Shown piece after piece: positions 16,998 through 25,276 of a stretch of 64,000 bases of DNA (positions are counted from its first letter, which is position 1; every line of letters starts with the position of its first letter). The DNA is from Streptomyces lacrimifluminis (GTDB taxonomy: Bacteria > Actinomycetota > Actinomycetes > Streptomycetales > Streptomycetaceae): positions 35,634-99,633 of the forward strand of contig NZ_BMMU01000028.1 of assembly GCF_014646095.1 (NCBI RefSeq), in the 5' to 3' direction. Under the pieces are notes generated by a model. The model saw nothing but the letters and a program-made list of their open reading frames with translations. It was not told where the DNA came from and ran no database searches. The translations under genes were made by a program, and so were the position numbers.

Positions 16998-17771
16998 ATG
17001 CCGAACGCCTCCCGCCCGCGCCGCCTCCCGCGACTGCGACGGCTCCTCGCGCTCGCCACGGACAACTGGCCTGCCCGGGGCTATCTGGCCGTCTTCGCAG
17101 CCTCAGTCGCGGCCATGTTGCTCTTCCCGGACAGCGGCTTCGCCGGGATCCCCGCGCTGTTCACGGCACCCCTCTCCTTCCTGAGCGTGGTCCTCCCCTT
17201 CGGTCCCGGCACCCAGGGCGGCGGGGCGGTCGAGGCGCTGGCCGTCGGCTACTGGGTCGCGTGGCTGCTTCTCTGCGCCCTCGTGAACGCCGCCGTGATC
17301 GGCGCCCTCGCCGCGAGGTCGGGTACCGCCGCATCGCCCGGCGCGCCTGAGACCCTCCCGAGTGTCTCGGATTCCTCCGGGCAGAAGGCAACGGTTACGG
17401 CGGTCGCGACTGATGCCGCACACCCCCGGCGGCAAGGGATTCAGGCTCTGCTGGCGCCCGCGGTCGACAACTGGCTCGCGCGCGGGTACCTCGCCGTGGT
17501 CGCGGCGGCGGTGGGATACTTCCTGTACGCCGCGTACGTGTTGCCGGACCCGCAGTTCTCCGGGATCTGGCCGTTCATGGCCACGGCGCCGCTCAGCATC
17601 CTCGCCGTCCTCGTCTCGCTGGTGGTGTCACCCGAGTGGAACCCCGCGCTCGCCTGGCTGAGCCCGTTGGTCTTCTCCGCGGGTGCGGTCCTGGCCGGGC
17701 TGTTCAACGCCGTGCTGCTCGGCCGCCTCGCACGCAGGCTGCGGGCTCCAAAACCGCGCCCCGCCGGTTGA
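16998..17771 (+). CDS. SCO4225-family membrane protein with an internal duplication
   Basis: This 257-residue protein is made of two similar halves. DNWPARGYLAVFAASVAAML (near residue 22) and DNWLARGYLAVVAAAVGYFL (near 154) each open a half, followed by APLSFLSVV and APLSILAVL. About six membrane segments are predicted, with a hydrophilic linker of some 40 residues between halves. It matches the actinobacterial SCO4225-type membrane proteins of unknown function. ATG 16998 is chosen because a basic, Arg-rich N-terminus precedes the first repeat. The 370-bp gap before it contains no gene. Confidence 0.75.
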   Translation: MPNASRPRRLPRLRRLLALATDNWPARGYLAVFAASVAAMLLFPDSGFAGIPALFTAPLSFLSVVLPFGPGTQGGGAVEALAVGYWVAWLLLCALVNAAVIGALAARSGTAASPGAPETLPSVSDSSGQKATVTAVATDAAHPRRQGIQALLAPAVDNWLARGYLAVVAAAVGYFLYAAYVLPDPQFSGIWPFMATAPLSILAVLVSLVVSPEWNPALAWLSPLVFSAGAVLAGLFNAVLLGRLARRLRAPKPRPAG

Positions 17772-17784
17772 GGGAGACGCCGGA

Positions 17785-18408
17785 TCAGTCGGCCGGGTCC
17801 AGGGCGTAACGGCTGTGAGCCACCTCGCCGTCGTGGACGTGGGCGGCAATGGTTCGCGCGCACACCAGGGACTCGGTACGCGTCGTGTCGACCTCCAGGT
17901 CGTAGACCACGCCCTCGTGAACCACATCCGCCTGCGACGCGGCCATTCCCCGGACCCGGTCTCCCCGGGCGACCTCGCGGCGTGCGGCGACGGTGCTCTC
18001 GCACCGGACGCCGACCCACAGTACGGGCAGGTCACCTGCCTCGCCGAGAGCCTTCCGCCACCGCTGCTGGGACGCCGCCCCGCCGAGGAAGACATCGTCG
18101 ATGACGACCCGGGCACCGGCCCGGACCATCGCCGCGATGCCTTCCCGCCAGGCGGCCTCCAGGGCCAGGAAGTCCGCCCCGACGCTCACTTCGCCGTCCG
18201 CCGCGATCTCGATCCCCGCGTCCGACTCCCGCATCCTCGCCGGCAGGGCGTCGACGAACGAGTCGCACCCGAACGCCAGCCACGGCTCCGGCAGTTCGGC
18301 TTGCAGACACCGTACGATCTCGGACTTCCCCGAGCTGGAACCACCGTTGAGAATGATCATCTGAACTTGAGTCTGAGCCGGAACCTGGTCCTGAGCCTGA
18401 ATCGCCAC
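17785..18408 (-). CDS. Chloramphenicol phosphotransferase-like P-loop kinase
   Basis: The 207-residue protein has a Walker A motif IILNGGSSSGKSEIVRCLQ near residue 18 and a VVIDDVFLGG Walker B/lid segment. This fits the CPT-like family, which includes the chloramphenicol 3-O-phosphotransferase of S. venezuelae. Other conserved family features are FGCDSFVDALP and LPVLWVGVRC. The real start may be the internal Met before IILNGG (residue 17), since the first 16 residues are Gln-rich and atypical. Whether it confers resistance or phosphorylates another small molecule is not decidable. It stands alone and is convergent with the SCO4225-type gene. Confidence 0.82.
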   Translation of the reverse strand: MAIQAQDQVPAQTQVQMIILNGGSSSGKSEIVRCLQAELPEPWLAFGCDSFVDALPARMRESDAGIEIAADGEVSVGADFLALEAAWREGIAAMVRAGARVVIDDVFLGGAASQQRWRKALGEAGDLPVLWVGVRCESTVAARREVARGDRVRGMAASQADVVHEGVVYDLEVDTTRTESLVCARTIAAHVHDGEVAHSRYALDPAD

Positions 18409-18543
18409 CGCGCCACACTAGGGCGCCCGCCGCAGGGAACGAAACGAGTTCCGCCCGGAGCGGGCTGTCCCCTGGTGCGCGGGGCGGCGGGTTCACCCGT
18501 TGATCCGGGTGACCTGGCCGTTCTCCCCCACGAGGAGTTTCGG

Positions 18544-18939
18544 TCATGAGCCGTCGATCGTCAGCTTCTGCACCTCGGCAGGCAGCTCGGTGCCGGAGCG
18601 GACAGCGACGAAGACGGCTTCATCGGGTGAGTCCCCGACTGCGACGGCCACCTTCGGGGAGATTCCGTCCACCTCATATGCGCTCAGTGTCGTACCAGGG
18701 TCCTCGGCTTCGTCCTGGCCGCCGGTGTCGTCGCAGGCCGGCAGGGTGGCTTCGCCGAGTCGCCGGCCGATCGTGAACTCCACGTCGGCGACGTCCTGGT
18801 AGGTGCGGCCCTCGTACAGGATCAGGTAGGCGCACGATGCCGATGCCTCGTCGGCGCCACTGCTTCCCGAGGTGCACGCGGCTGATGCCATGGCGGCTGC
18901 CAGCAGGGTGCCCGCGAATCGTCGTCCGGTCCGTCTCAT
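18544..18939 (-). CDS. DUF6281-like lipoprotein
   Basis: The 131-residue protein starts at ATG 18937-18939 with AGGAGGA nine bases upstream. MRRTGRRFAGTLLAAAMASAAC forms a lipoprotein signal with the acylated Cys at residue 22. The mature part contains SCAYLILYEGRTYQDVADVEF and a central acidic loop with a second Cys (LPACDD), then VAVAVGDSPDEAVFVAV. The pattern fits small Streptomyces lipoproteins of the DUF6281 type, function unknown. It is not in an obvious operon. Confidence 0.75.
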   Translation of the reverse strand: MRRTGRRFAGTLLAAAMASAACTSGSSGADEASASCAYLILYEGRTYQDVADVEFTIGRRLGEATLPACDDTGGQDEAEDPGTTLSAYEVDGISPKVAVAVGDSPDEAVFVAVRSGTELPAEVQKLTIDGS

Positions 18940-19380
18940 CGGTGTCCTCCTGGTGAGTACTTCGAGGTGCGAGGACGCGTCTCTTGCCGAACGTCCTTGC
19001 CTTCCCCATGAGTACCGACGGAGCGGAGGGCGCTTTCGTTCGTGTGACTGCCGACCGGGGCTATGGCTGTATGCGGTGGCGTTTCCGCAGTTCGGCCAAC
19101 CGTTCGCGTGATGCCACGTTTTCAGGGGTGGGCGGGGTTGCATTGGCCGGGCGGGGTATTTCGCTCGGGATGGGCACGGGTGTGCCGACGCCCCAACGCT
19201 CGGCGGGGCGTCTCTCTTATACCGATGTGTAGACCCTTGCCCGAGCGATCAACGCTTCTGGTTGTCACTCAGGTCTTTCCACAAGGCGACCCAGATCGCT
19301 TTGAGGGCTCCACCGAGCACGTCACAAGGGCTAGCGGCCGGCGTAACCGCCCGCCACGACCAAGGCCCAAGGCGCAACTA
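18940..19380. other. Gap before IS630 without a recognised gene
   Basis: Open frames exist on both strands, but none has a ribosome-binding site or a recognisable product. The base composition is less GC-rich than the neighbouring genes, which fits degraded mobile DNA beside the insertion sequence. I see no RNA gene in it. Confidence 0.5.
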
Positions 19381-20627
19381 GTGCCGCATCAGGCAACGTT
19401 CGCCCTGTCGACGACGGCGCGTAGGTGCCGGTCGTCGGCATGGCGGTTTCGCCAGATGATGTAGCGGCGGATCATGCTGCCCTGCTCTTTGTGGGTGGCG
19501 TGGTCGGTGCCGTCGAGGGTGAAGTAGCGCAGAGCCGTGAACTGGGCCTCGATGCGGTTGAGCCAGGAGGAGTTCGTCGGGGTGTAGGCGATCTCGACGT
19601 TGTTCGCCGCCGCCCAGGTGCCGACCCGCTGGCACCTCTTCGTGGTCAGATGCGGGGAAAAGTTGTCGCAGACGATCGCGGTACGGACCTTGTCCGGGTA
19701 GAGGGTGCGCAGGTAGCGGCAGAACTCCAGGAACTGCGTCCGCCGCTTCACCGGCTTGATGTGGCCGTAGAGCTTGTCCTTGGCCAGGTCCAGGGCGGCG
19801 AACAGGTGCCGTACTCCGCCGTAGCGGTTGTAGGTCGCCCGCCGCCTGCGGCGCGGCCCACGGTCGGGGTCCTTGTGCTTGCCGCCGCGCTCGGCCCACT
19901 GCTTCCCGGGGTGGGGCATGAGGTTGAGCGGGCCGAACTCGTCCATGCAGAAGATGACTTCGGGCTCGCCGTCCTCGGCTATGACCTCGCCGTCGGCGAT
20001 CGCGTAGATGTGCTCGACGCGGGCTTTCTTGGCCGCGTAGTCCGGGTCGCGGGAGGTCTTCCACGTCTTCAGGCGTTGAAAAGAGACGCCTTCCTCGCGG
20101 AGCAGGATGCGCAGGCCCTCGTGGCTGATGTCGTCGACCACCCCCTCGGCGACCAGGAAGTCCGCCAGCTTGGACAGACTCCAGGTCGAGAACGGCAGGT
20201 CGTGCTCAGTCGGCTTGGACTTCGCGATCTTCTTGATCTCGCGGCGCTCGGGCAGCTTGAACGTCCTGGGCCGCCCGCCCTTGTACTTCGGGTAGAGCGA
20301 GTCGAAGCCGTCGGTGCTGAAGTTGTGGATCACATCGCGGACCCGGTCGTCGCTGCTGAACGACACCTCGGCGATCTTCGCCAGGGGCATCCCCTGCGCG
20401 GACAGCAGAACCATCTGGGCCCGCCGCCAGGTCACCATCGACCCGGTGCCCCTGCGGATGATCCGCAGCAGCCGCCGGCCCTCGTCATCGTCGATCTCCC
20501 GGACCTGCACTCGTTCAGCCACGTGATCATTGGCCGTCCGGTGCCGTCCGGTGTCGTCCGGTTGCCGCGCCGGGCGACACCGGCTTGTTGACCGGAGTAC
20601 GGGAGGACACACAGGGCGGTAGCGCAT
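19381..20627 (-). mobile_element. IS630-family insertion sequence
   Basis: The element carries an intact-looking IS630 transposase. The end at 19381 is defined by a 28-bp sequence (19381-19408) that recurs inverted at 23238-23265, and it is preceded by TA at 19379-19380, the usual IS630 target. The other end is not certain; I see no matching terminal repeat near 20600-20640. Confidence 0.75.
19389..20522 (-). CDS. IS630-family transposase
   Basis: The frame gives up to 412 residues, or 377 if GTG 20522 (MAERVQVREI) is used, which matches IS630 starts better than the Arg/Pro-rich upstream part. A helix-turn-helix (RRAQMVLLSAQGMPLAKIAE) is followed by the DDE domain. First Asp is in VIFCMDEFGPLNL, second in TAIVCDNFSPHLT, and the last Glu in SSWLNRIEAQFTALRYF. 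All three are present, so the enzyme may be functional. The stop overlaps the element end. Confidence 0.88.
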   Translation of the reverse strand: MAERVQVREIDDDEGRRLLRIIRRGTGSMVTWRRAQMVLLSAQGMPLAKIAEVSFSSDDRVRDVIHNFSTDGFDSLYPKYKGGRPRTFKLPERREIKKIAKSKPTEHDLPFSTWSLSKLADFLVAEGVVDDISHEGLRILLREEGVSFQRLKTWKTSRDPDYAAKKARVEHIYAIADGEVIAEDGEPEVIFCMDEFGPLNLMPHPGKQWAERGGKHKDPDRGPRRRRRATYNRYGGVRHLFAALDLAKDKLYGHIKPVKRRTQFLEFCRYLRTLYPDKVRTAIVCDNFSPHLTTKRCQRVGTWAAANNVEIAYTPTNSSWLNRIEAQFTALRYFTLDGTDHATHKEQGSMIRRYIIWRNRHADDRHLRAVVDRANVA

Positions 20628-20724
20628 CCCCGCTCGGGCGTCGACGGCTTCTACGACTGGGCGGTGGCGTCGGACCGCCGCTTTGCCAGGATGCGCCGGT
20701 TCCCGCCCGGAGCCGGCCGGGTGG

Positions 20725-21648
20725 TCAGTCCAGTGCGGGGCGTGTGCGGCGTGCGGTGTGTGCGGGCCGCCCGACTGCGGCGTACCAGACCATGGCCGCG
20801 CATATGAAGGCCGCCGCCGCGGAGGTTAGTGACCTTGTGAGGGTGTCGTTCCGTGCGCCGGAAACGAGGGCGACGGCCAGTGCCAGCGTCAGGGTGATGA
20901 CGGGCAGCGCACGGTGGCTCCGCGTGGCGCCTGGCGCGGCGGCTGGCGGCAGCAGCCAGGTTGCGAGGCCGTAACAGGCACAGGCCAACAGTGTGGCCCC
21001 CAGCACTTCGCTGGGCCGGTGGCCGCCGTTGGTCGCGCTGTAGGCGGCGATGCAGGCGAGCCACAGCACACCGGCCGTGGCGACGTAGGGGCGGATGCGG
21101 GGGGAAACCACGAGGACGGCGGCGAGGGTCAGCGCGGCGGGGATGGCCGTGTGCCCGCTGGGGAAACCCTGATCAAGGAGATTCTCCGGCGCGCCCGCCA
21201 GATCGGGGCGGGGCAGGATGGTCGATTTGAGCACATCCTGGCTTCCGGCCGTGAGAATGACGACCCCGAGCGCCGCGCACCCCTGCCGCCAGCAGCGCCG
21301 CACCAGAGTGAGGACCACGATGACGGCCAGGCCCGCCATCAGGGTGGGCTTGGCGCTCAATTCCAGCGGGGGCAGGGGCGTCGAGCCGTATTCCGCTCCT
21401 GACAAGGGGTAGATCCATACATCTTCAGGGTTGTCTTTACCGAGATCAAACAGGGCGTTCTCAGCTCGTTGTCCCCACGGGGTGCAGATGGCGAGCAGGT
21501 AGACCGTCAGGAACCCCAGGGTGTACAGCAGAGCCGGCATCCACGGCCGTGTCGTACGCGACGGGCTGGGGTCGTCGGGGCCCTCGGGGGCCTGCCTTGA
21601 GGCCCCTGGACGGTGCGCGGGCAGGGACGGAGATTCGTGCTGAGTCAT
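20725..21648 (-). CDS. PAP2-superfamily membrane phosphatase
   Basis: This 307-residue membrane protein carries the three PAP2 signatures: KSTILPRPD (C1), FPSGHTAIPAA (C2, catalytic His) and NGGHRPSEVLGA (C3, nucleophile His). A cytoplasmic N-terminus of about 35 residues precedes the first of six predicted membrane segments. Such enzymes dephosphorylate lipid phosphates such as phosphatidate or polyprenyl pyrophosphate. The substrate is not identifiable. It lies downstream of the PadR operon in the same direction with a 93-bp gap, so co-transcription is possible. Confidence 0.85.
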   Translation of the reverse strand: MTQHESPSLPAHRPGASRQAPEGPDDPSPSRTTRPWMPALLYTLGFLTVYLLAICTPWGQRAENALFDLGKDNPEDVWIYPLSGAEYGSTPLPPLELSAKPTLMAGLAVIVVLTLVRRCWRQGCAALGVVILTAGSQDVLKSTILPRPDLAGAPENLLDQGFPSGHTAIPAALTLAAVLVVSPRIRPYVATAGVLWLACIAAYSATNGGHRPSEVLGATLLACACYGLATWLLPPAAAPGATRSHRALPVITLTLALAVALVSGARNDTLTRSLTSAAAAFICAAMVWYAAVGRPAHTARRTRPALD

Positions 21649-21741
21649 CGCTCTGTTTCTTCCGTTGGGGGAGTTCGGTCACGCACGCCTGCCGACACGA
21701 CGTGGGCCGCCGGGCTCGGCCGGCCCACCGGGAGTCCGCTC

Positions 21742-22701
21742 CTATTCGGCGACTGCCTGCCCCTGCCGGCGCTGGGCGGCGATCGCCAGGGCGGGGAGGG
21801 GCGCGATCAGCAGGATGAGGACGACCAGGTCTGGAAAGGACTGCATGAACGCGTCCGGCTGGACGACGATCGCCTGCGTGCGGACGATCGCGACCGCCGC
21901 GACGGGGATCAGCCACCGGTGGTCGCCGGTGGCTGCCGTCGCCACCCACGCGGCGATCAGCGCGGTGGCTTCGAGGACGAACAAGCCGCGCTGGAAAGCC
22001 GGACTGACGTAGATGATGTGCAGGCTCCCGGCAATGAACATGGCGAGTACGACGGGGGCCAGCCAGCGGTAGGAGCGGCGTCGCAGGCGACTGGGACGGC
22101 AGAGCGCCAGCACGGCGCACGCGGCGCACAGTGCCCCCGACAGCACCAGGTCACGGGCCGTTATCGGGGCGCCGAGACCGTAGTAGCTCAGGCCCGCCTT
22201 GCCCTCGTCGCCGAAGAGGGTGCCGCCGTGGGACGTGGCACCGGCCCAGATCATGGCTGCTGCGGCCGGCAGGGCGATCCACGGTCTGCCGCGCAGCAGG
22301 GCGATCAGGCAGCCCAGCGGAAGCACCCCGTAGGGCAACAGCCGTGTCCGGCCGCCGGGACCTTGCGCCCACGGGTACCAGCCGGAGAAGGGGAAGGCGA
22401 TGGCATTCCGGCCGGGATCGATGTGCAGCGCCCAATGCCACACATCCTGCAAGTACGGAACCAGCGCCAGCGCGGCGAGGGCCAGGGCGGCCAGATGGAT
22501 GCCGTCCAGCCACCACGGCCGGGCCGTGTCGTCGACGACGGCACGGGCGCGGGCCTGCCCCCCGGCGCGCACCAGGGCGGCAACTTCCCGCGGCGGGGGC
22601 CAGGAGCGGCCGGGATACGCCTCGGCCAGGCAGGCCAGCACCTCCTCTCCCTGCCGGGAACGGTAGGGCTCGGGATAGGCCGCAAGCAGCAGACGATTCA
22701 T
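21742..22701 (-). CDS. Integral membrane protein co-encoded with PadR
   Basis: The 319-residue protein opens MNRLLLAAYPEPYRSRQGEEVL, a cytoplasmic 'YP..YR...G.E.L' segment often seen in membrane proteins paired with PadR regulators. About eight membrane segments follow. No catalytic motif was recognised. The ATG overlaps the PadR stop by ATGA, so the two are coupled and the protein is probably the regulator's target or partner. A role in drug or envelope stress would fit PadR families but is an inference. Confidence 0.75.
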   Translation of the reverse strand: MNRLLLAAYPEPYRSRQGEEVLACLAEAYPGRSWPPPREVAALVRAGGQARARAVVDDTARPWWLDGIHLAALALAALALVPYLQDVWHWALHIDPGRNAIAFPFSGWYPWAQGPGGRTRLLPYGVLPLGCLIALLRGRPWIALPAAAAMIWAGATSHGGTLFGDEGKAGLSYYGLGAPITARDLVLSGALCAACAVLALCRPSRLRRRSYRWLAPVVLAMFIAGSLHIIYVSPAFQRGLFVLEATALIAAWVATAATGDHRWLIPVAAVAIVRTQAIVVQPDAFMQSFPDLVVLILLIAPLPALAIAAQRRQGQAVAE

Positions 22702-23039
22702 GCCGGGGCCGCTCCGGCATCCCGCGAGCGTCCGATGACGACGGCCGCTGCCTGCTGCATCCGCAGCGCCTCCCGGCCGAGCGCCTCGGTGCCGTCCTCG
22801 GTGAGCCGGTAGTAGCGCCGCGCCCGCCCGTCCACGATCTCCTCATGGCCGGCGGCCACCAGCCCGGCCCGCTCCATCCGCTCCAGCGCGCCGTAGAGAG
22901 TGCCGACAGCGATCCGGAGCCGCCCGTCGGTGGCCTGCTCGGCAGTCTTGATGATGCCGTAACCGTGCAACGGACCATCCATGAGCGCAGCAAGGATGAA
23001 GTACTGCGGTTCCGTCAAGGGCGGATTCTGTCTGGTCAT
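22698..23039 (-). CDS. PadR-family transcriptional regulator
   Basis: This 113-residue PadR protein starts at ATG 23037-23039 (MTRQNPPLTEPQYFILAAL). Its winged helix includes HGYGIIKTAEQATDGRLRI and VGTLYGALERMERAGLVA, and the wing is DGRARRYYRLTEDG. The longer frame to 23168 is rejected because family members begin just before LTEPQ. An AT-rich dyad lies upstream. The gene is first in an operon with the membrane protein at 21742-22701. Confidence 0.88.
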   Translation of the reverse strand: MTRQNPPLTEPQYFILAALMDGPLHGYGIIKTAEQATDGRLRIAVGTLYGALERMERAGLVAAGHEEIVDGRARRYYRLTEDGTEALGREALRMQQAAAVVIGRSRDAGAAPA

Positions 23040-23047
23040 GCATCGAG

Positions 23048-23072
23048 CATATATCGAGCTACGAAATATATC
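23048..23072 (-). promoter_or_regulatory. AT-rich palindrome, PadR promoter/operator candidate
   Basis: ATATATCG and CGAAATATAT form an imperfect inverted repeat around AGCTA just upstream of the padR ATG. The local AT-richness stands out sharply. PadR proteins usually repress themselves at such dyads. Confidence 0.55.
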
Positions 23073-23170
23073 TGCCAGCCCTGGGTGATCACCGGCAGCA
23101 CCTCCACGCCCGCGGCGAGCGTCACCCTCTCCCGGTCGGCGGGCGCGACGGCGGTCTCCTCGACGCACCC

Positions 23171-23265
23171 ATGATCCGTCGCTACATCATCTGGTGAAAC
23201 AAGCACGCCGCCGACGAACGCCTCCGCGAGGTCGTGAACAGGGCGAACGTTGCCTGATGCGGCAC
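23171..23265 (+). pseudogene. Remnant of an IS630 transposase 3' end
   Basis: The segment codes MIRRYIIW, then a TGA in place of Arg, then NKHAADERLREVVNRANVA and stop. It corresponds to the last 28 codons of the intact transposase at 19389 (MIRRYIIWRNRHADDRHLRAVV...). The final 28 bp are identical to that element's end in inverted orientation. Internal differences show it derives from a related, older copy. Confidence 0.85.
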
Positions 23266-23268
23266 CAG

Positions 23269-24243
23269 CTACCGCTCCGCCTTCTCCCACGGCCTGACCC
23301 CCAGCTTTCCGGTGGTGCCGAGGTCGAGGTTCGGGGTCACCGTCACCGGGGCGGCGTCGGGCATTGCCCGGACCTGTACGTAGGGGACGTTCACCGGTGT
23401 GCCGGATGTCGTGGTGTTGCGCCAGACCAGGCCGGCGGTCGCCGACTCGCCGGGTGCGAGGGTGACGGGGCGGGGCTGGTTGTCGGGTCCGGCGCCCGTG
23501 GTGATCTCGCTGCTGCCGTCGAGGATCTTGATGCCGTTGACCGGCTTGCGGTCGTTGTCCAGCAGCTTCAGCAGGGGGTAGCCCTCGACGGTGTAGTCGC
23601 GCGTGCCGCAGTTGTCGAGGTGCAAGCCAACGACGCGCAGTCCCATGGCCGCGTCGCCCTCGTCGGCGCTGACCCGGATCCCGGAGGCGGGGCACGTTCC
23701 CGGAGCGGCCGGGTCCTCGCTCGCGGGGACCTTGGTCACTTCGAGCACCTTGGCCCGCGTCACCCGTGGCGCGGCGGGCGGAAGCTCCCCGGCCCGGACC
23801 GTGCCCCGCACGGTCTTCCCGGGGCCGACGTCGCGCACGGTCGCGGTCTGGTTGGTCACGGCTCCGCCGTCATCGCTCATGAAGGTGAAGACGACCGAGT
23901 AAGTCAGGCTCTCCGTGCCCTCGTTGGTGACCTCGTAGTCGGCGATGACCTCGGAGTCCGTGGCGAGGTCGAGGCTGTCGGCGGAGACGGAGTAGTCGCG
24001 GGTGGGAGAGGGAGTGGGTGAGGGGGAGGTCGACGGGAGGGTCAGTGAAGTGATCCGTACGCCGTCCTTGCCGGGGTCGTCGAGCTGCGCGGAGGACGGC
24101 GGTTGGACCGCGTCGGCGCCGGTGCTCCCGGTGCCCGCGTGCTCCGTCCCACAGGCCGTGAGCAGCAGAGCGGTCGCGGCGAGAGCCGACAGAAAGGGGG
24201 CGGTCCTGGCGAGAGCCGGGCGGAGGGGGGCGGGTCCACGCAT
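23269..24243 (-). CDS. DUF4232-like lipoprotein
   Basis: The 324-residue protein has a lipoprotein signal (lipobox LLTAC near residue 30) and a Thr/Ser/Pro-rich spacer (LPSTSPSPTPSPTRD). The DUF4232-like beta domain follows, with TCPASGIRVSADEGDAAMGLRVVGLHLDNC and DYTVEGYPLLKLLD. Two cysteines likely pair (TCPASG and DNCGTRD). DUF4232 proteins are exported actinobacterial proteins of unknown function. The stop codon is four bases from the IS630 remnant, so the insertion probably fell right at the 3' end. Confidence 0.78.
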   Translation of the reverse strand: MRGPAPLRPALARTAPFLSALAATALLLTACGTEHAGTGSTGADAVQPPSSAQLDDPGKDGVRITSLTLPSTSPSPTPSPTRDYSVSADSLDLATDSEVIADYEVTNEGTESLTYSVVFTFMSDDGGAVTNQTATVRDVGPGKTVRGTVRAGELPPAAPRVTRAKVLEVTKVPASEDPAAPGTCPASGIRVSADEGDAAMGLRVVGLHLDNCGTRDYTVEGYPLLKLLDNDRKPVNGIKILDGSSEITTGAGPDNQPRPVTLAPGESATAGLVWRNTTTSGTPVNVPYVQVRAMPDAAPVTVTPNLDLGTTGKLGVRPWEKAER

Positions 24244-24364
24244 CCGGTCATCTGATCAGGGTGTGAACCGTGTGCGTGTGATGGAGGGCACAATTCCCGT
24301 CACGGGGGTGTCACAAGGTCGGCGGGCATCGAGCCAGGGGGTCTCCCCATCCGCCCCCCGGCCG

Positions 24365-25276
24365 TCAGATCTTCACCGCCCCCGCAGCCACCCCCCGATA
24401 GAACCACCGCTGCGTGATCACGAACAGCACCAGCACAGGCACCACCGAGATCACCGACCCCGCCATCACCATCCGCTGGTCGTACCCGAACGACGACGTC
24501 TGGAGCCTCGCCAACCCCAGTGTCAGCGTGAAGTGTTCCTCCGAGCGGAGCACGATCAGGGGCCAGAGGAAGTCGTCCCAGGCGCTGATGAACGTGTTGA
24601 TGGTGACGACCAGGATCGCGCCGTACGCCGACGGCAGGTACAGGTAGCGGAATCGCTTCCACTCGCCCGCGCCGTCCAGCATCGCCGCGTCCTCGATCTC
24701 GCGCGGGACCGCGAGGAAAGCCGCCCGCATGATCAGGACGTTGATCGCGCCGATGAAACCGGGGAGCCACACGCCCGCCAGGTGGTCGACGAGGCCCAGG
24801 TCCCGGATGCTCAGGAACAGCGACACCATGATGGACTCGAAGGGGAACATCATTGACGCCAACAGCAGTACCCAGACCGCCTTCTTGCCCTTCCAGCCCG
24901 GCTTGGACAGCATGTAGCCGGCCAGGGTCGAGAAGGCGAGCTGGCTCGCTATCGACAGCAGCGCGATCATCACGCTGTTCCTGATGTACGTGCCCACCGG
25001 GACCTGGTCGAAGACCTCGCGGTACGCGCGGAGCGTCGGATGGTGGGGGATCAGGGAGGCGTTCGAGCCGAAGACGTCCTCGCCCACGCCCTTCAGCGAC
25101 GCCAGGAGCTGCCAGAGGAGCGGGCCGATCGTGATGGCCAGCACGAACAGCAGCAGCAGGTAGCGGACGACGAGTTCGCGCGGGCGGCCGTAGTCCCGCC
25201 AGCGGGGCAGGAAGCGTCGGCGGGGCGCCCCAGGAGTGGTCGGCGCCCCGGAGGTGGTCGGGGCCACGGTCGTCAC
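24365..25276 (-). CDS. Carbohydrate ABC transporter permease (MalG type)
   Basis: The 303-residue protein begins at GTG 25276 and shows six membrane segments. The EAA loop EIEDAAMLDGAGEWKRFRYL carries the conserved G for contact with the ATPase. The C-terminus RWFYRGVAAGAVKI is typical of the MalG/CUT1 permeases. GTG overlaps the upstream permease stop (GTGA), so translation is coupled. It forms the channel with the next permease. No ATPase gene is present in the operon; Streptomyces commonly uses the shared ATPase MsiK. Confidence 0.92.
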   Translation of the reverse strand: MTTVAPTTSGAPTTPGAPRRRFLPRWRDYGRPRELVVRYLLLLFVLAITIGPLLWQLLASLKGVGEDVFGSNASLIPHHPTLRAYREVFDQVPVGTYIRNSVMIALLSIASQLAFSTLAGYMLSKPGWKGKKAVWVLLLASMMFPFESIMVSLFLSIRDLGLVDHLAGVWLPGFIGAINVLIMRAAFLAVPREIEDAAMLDGAGEWKRFRYLYLPSAYGAILVVTINTFISAWDDFLWPLIVLRSEEHFTLTLGLARLQTSSFGYDQRMVMAGSVISVVPVLVLFVITQRWFYRGVAAGAVKI

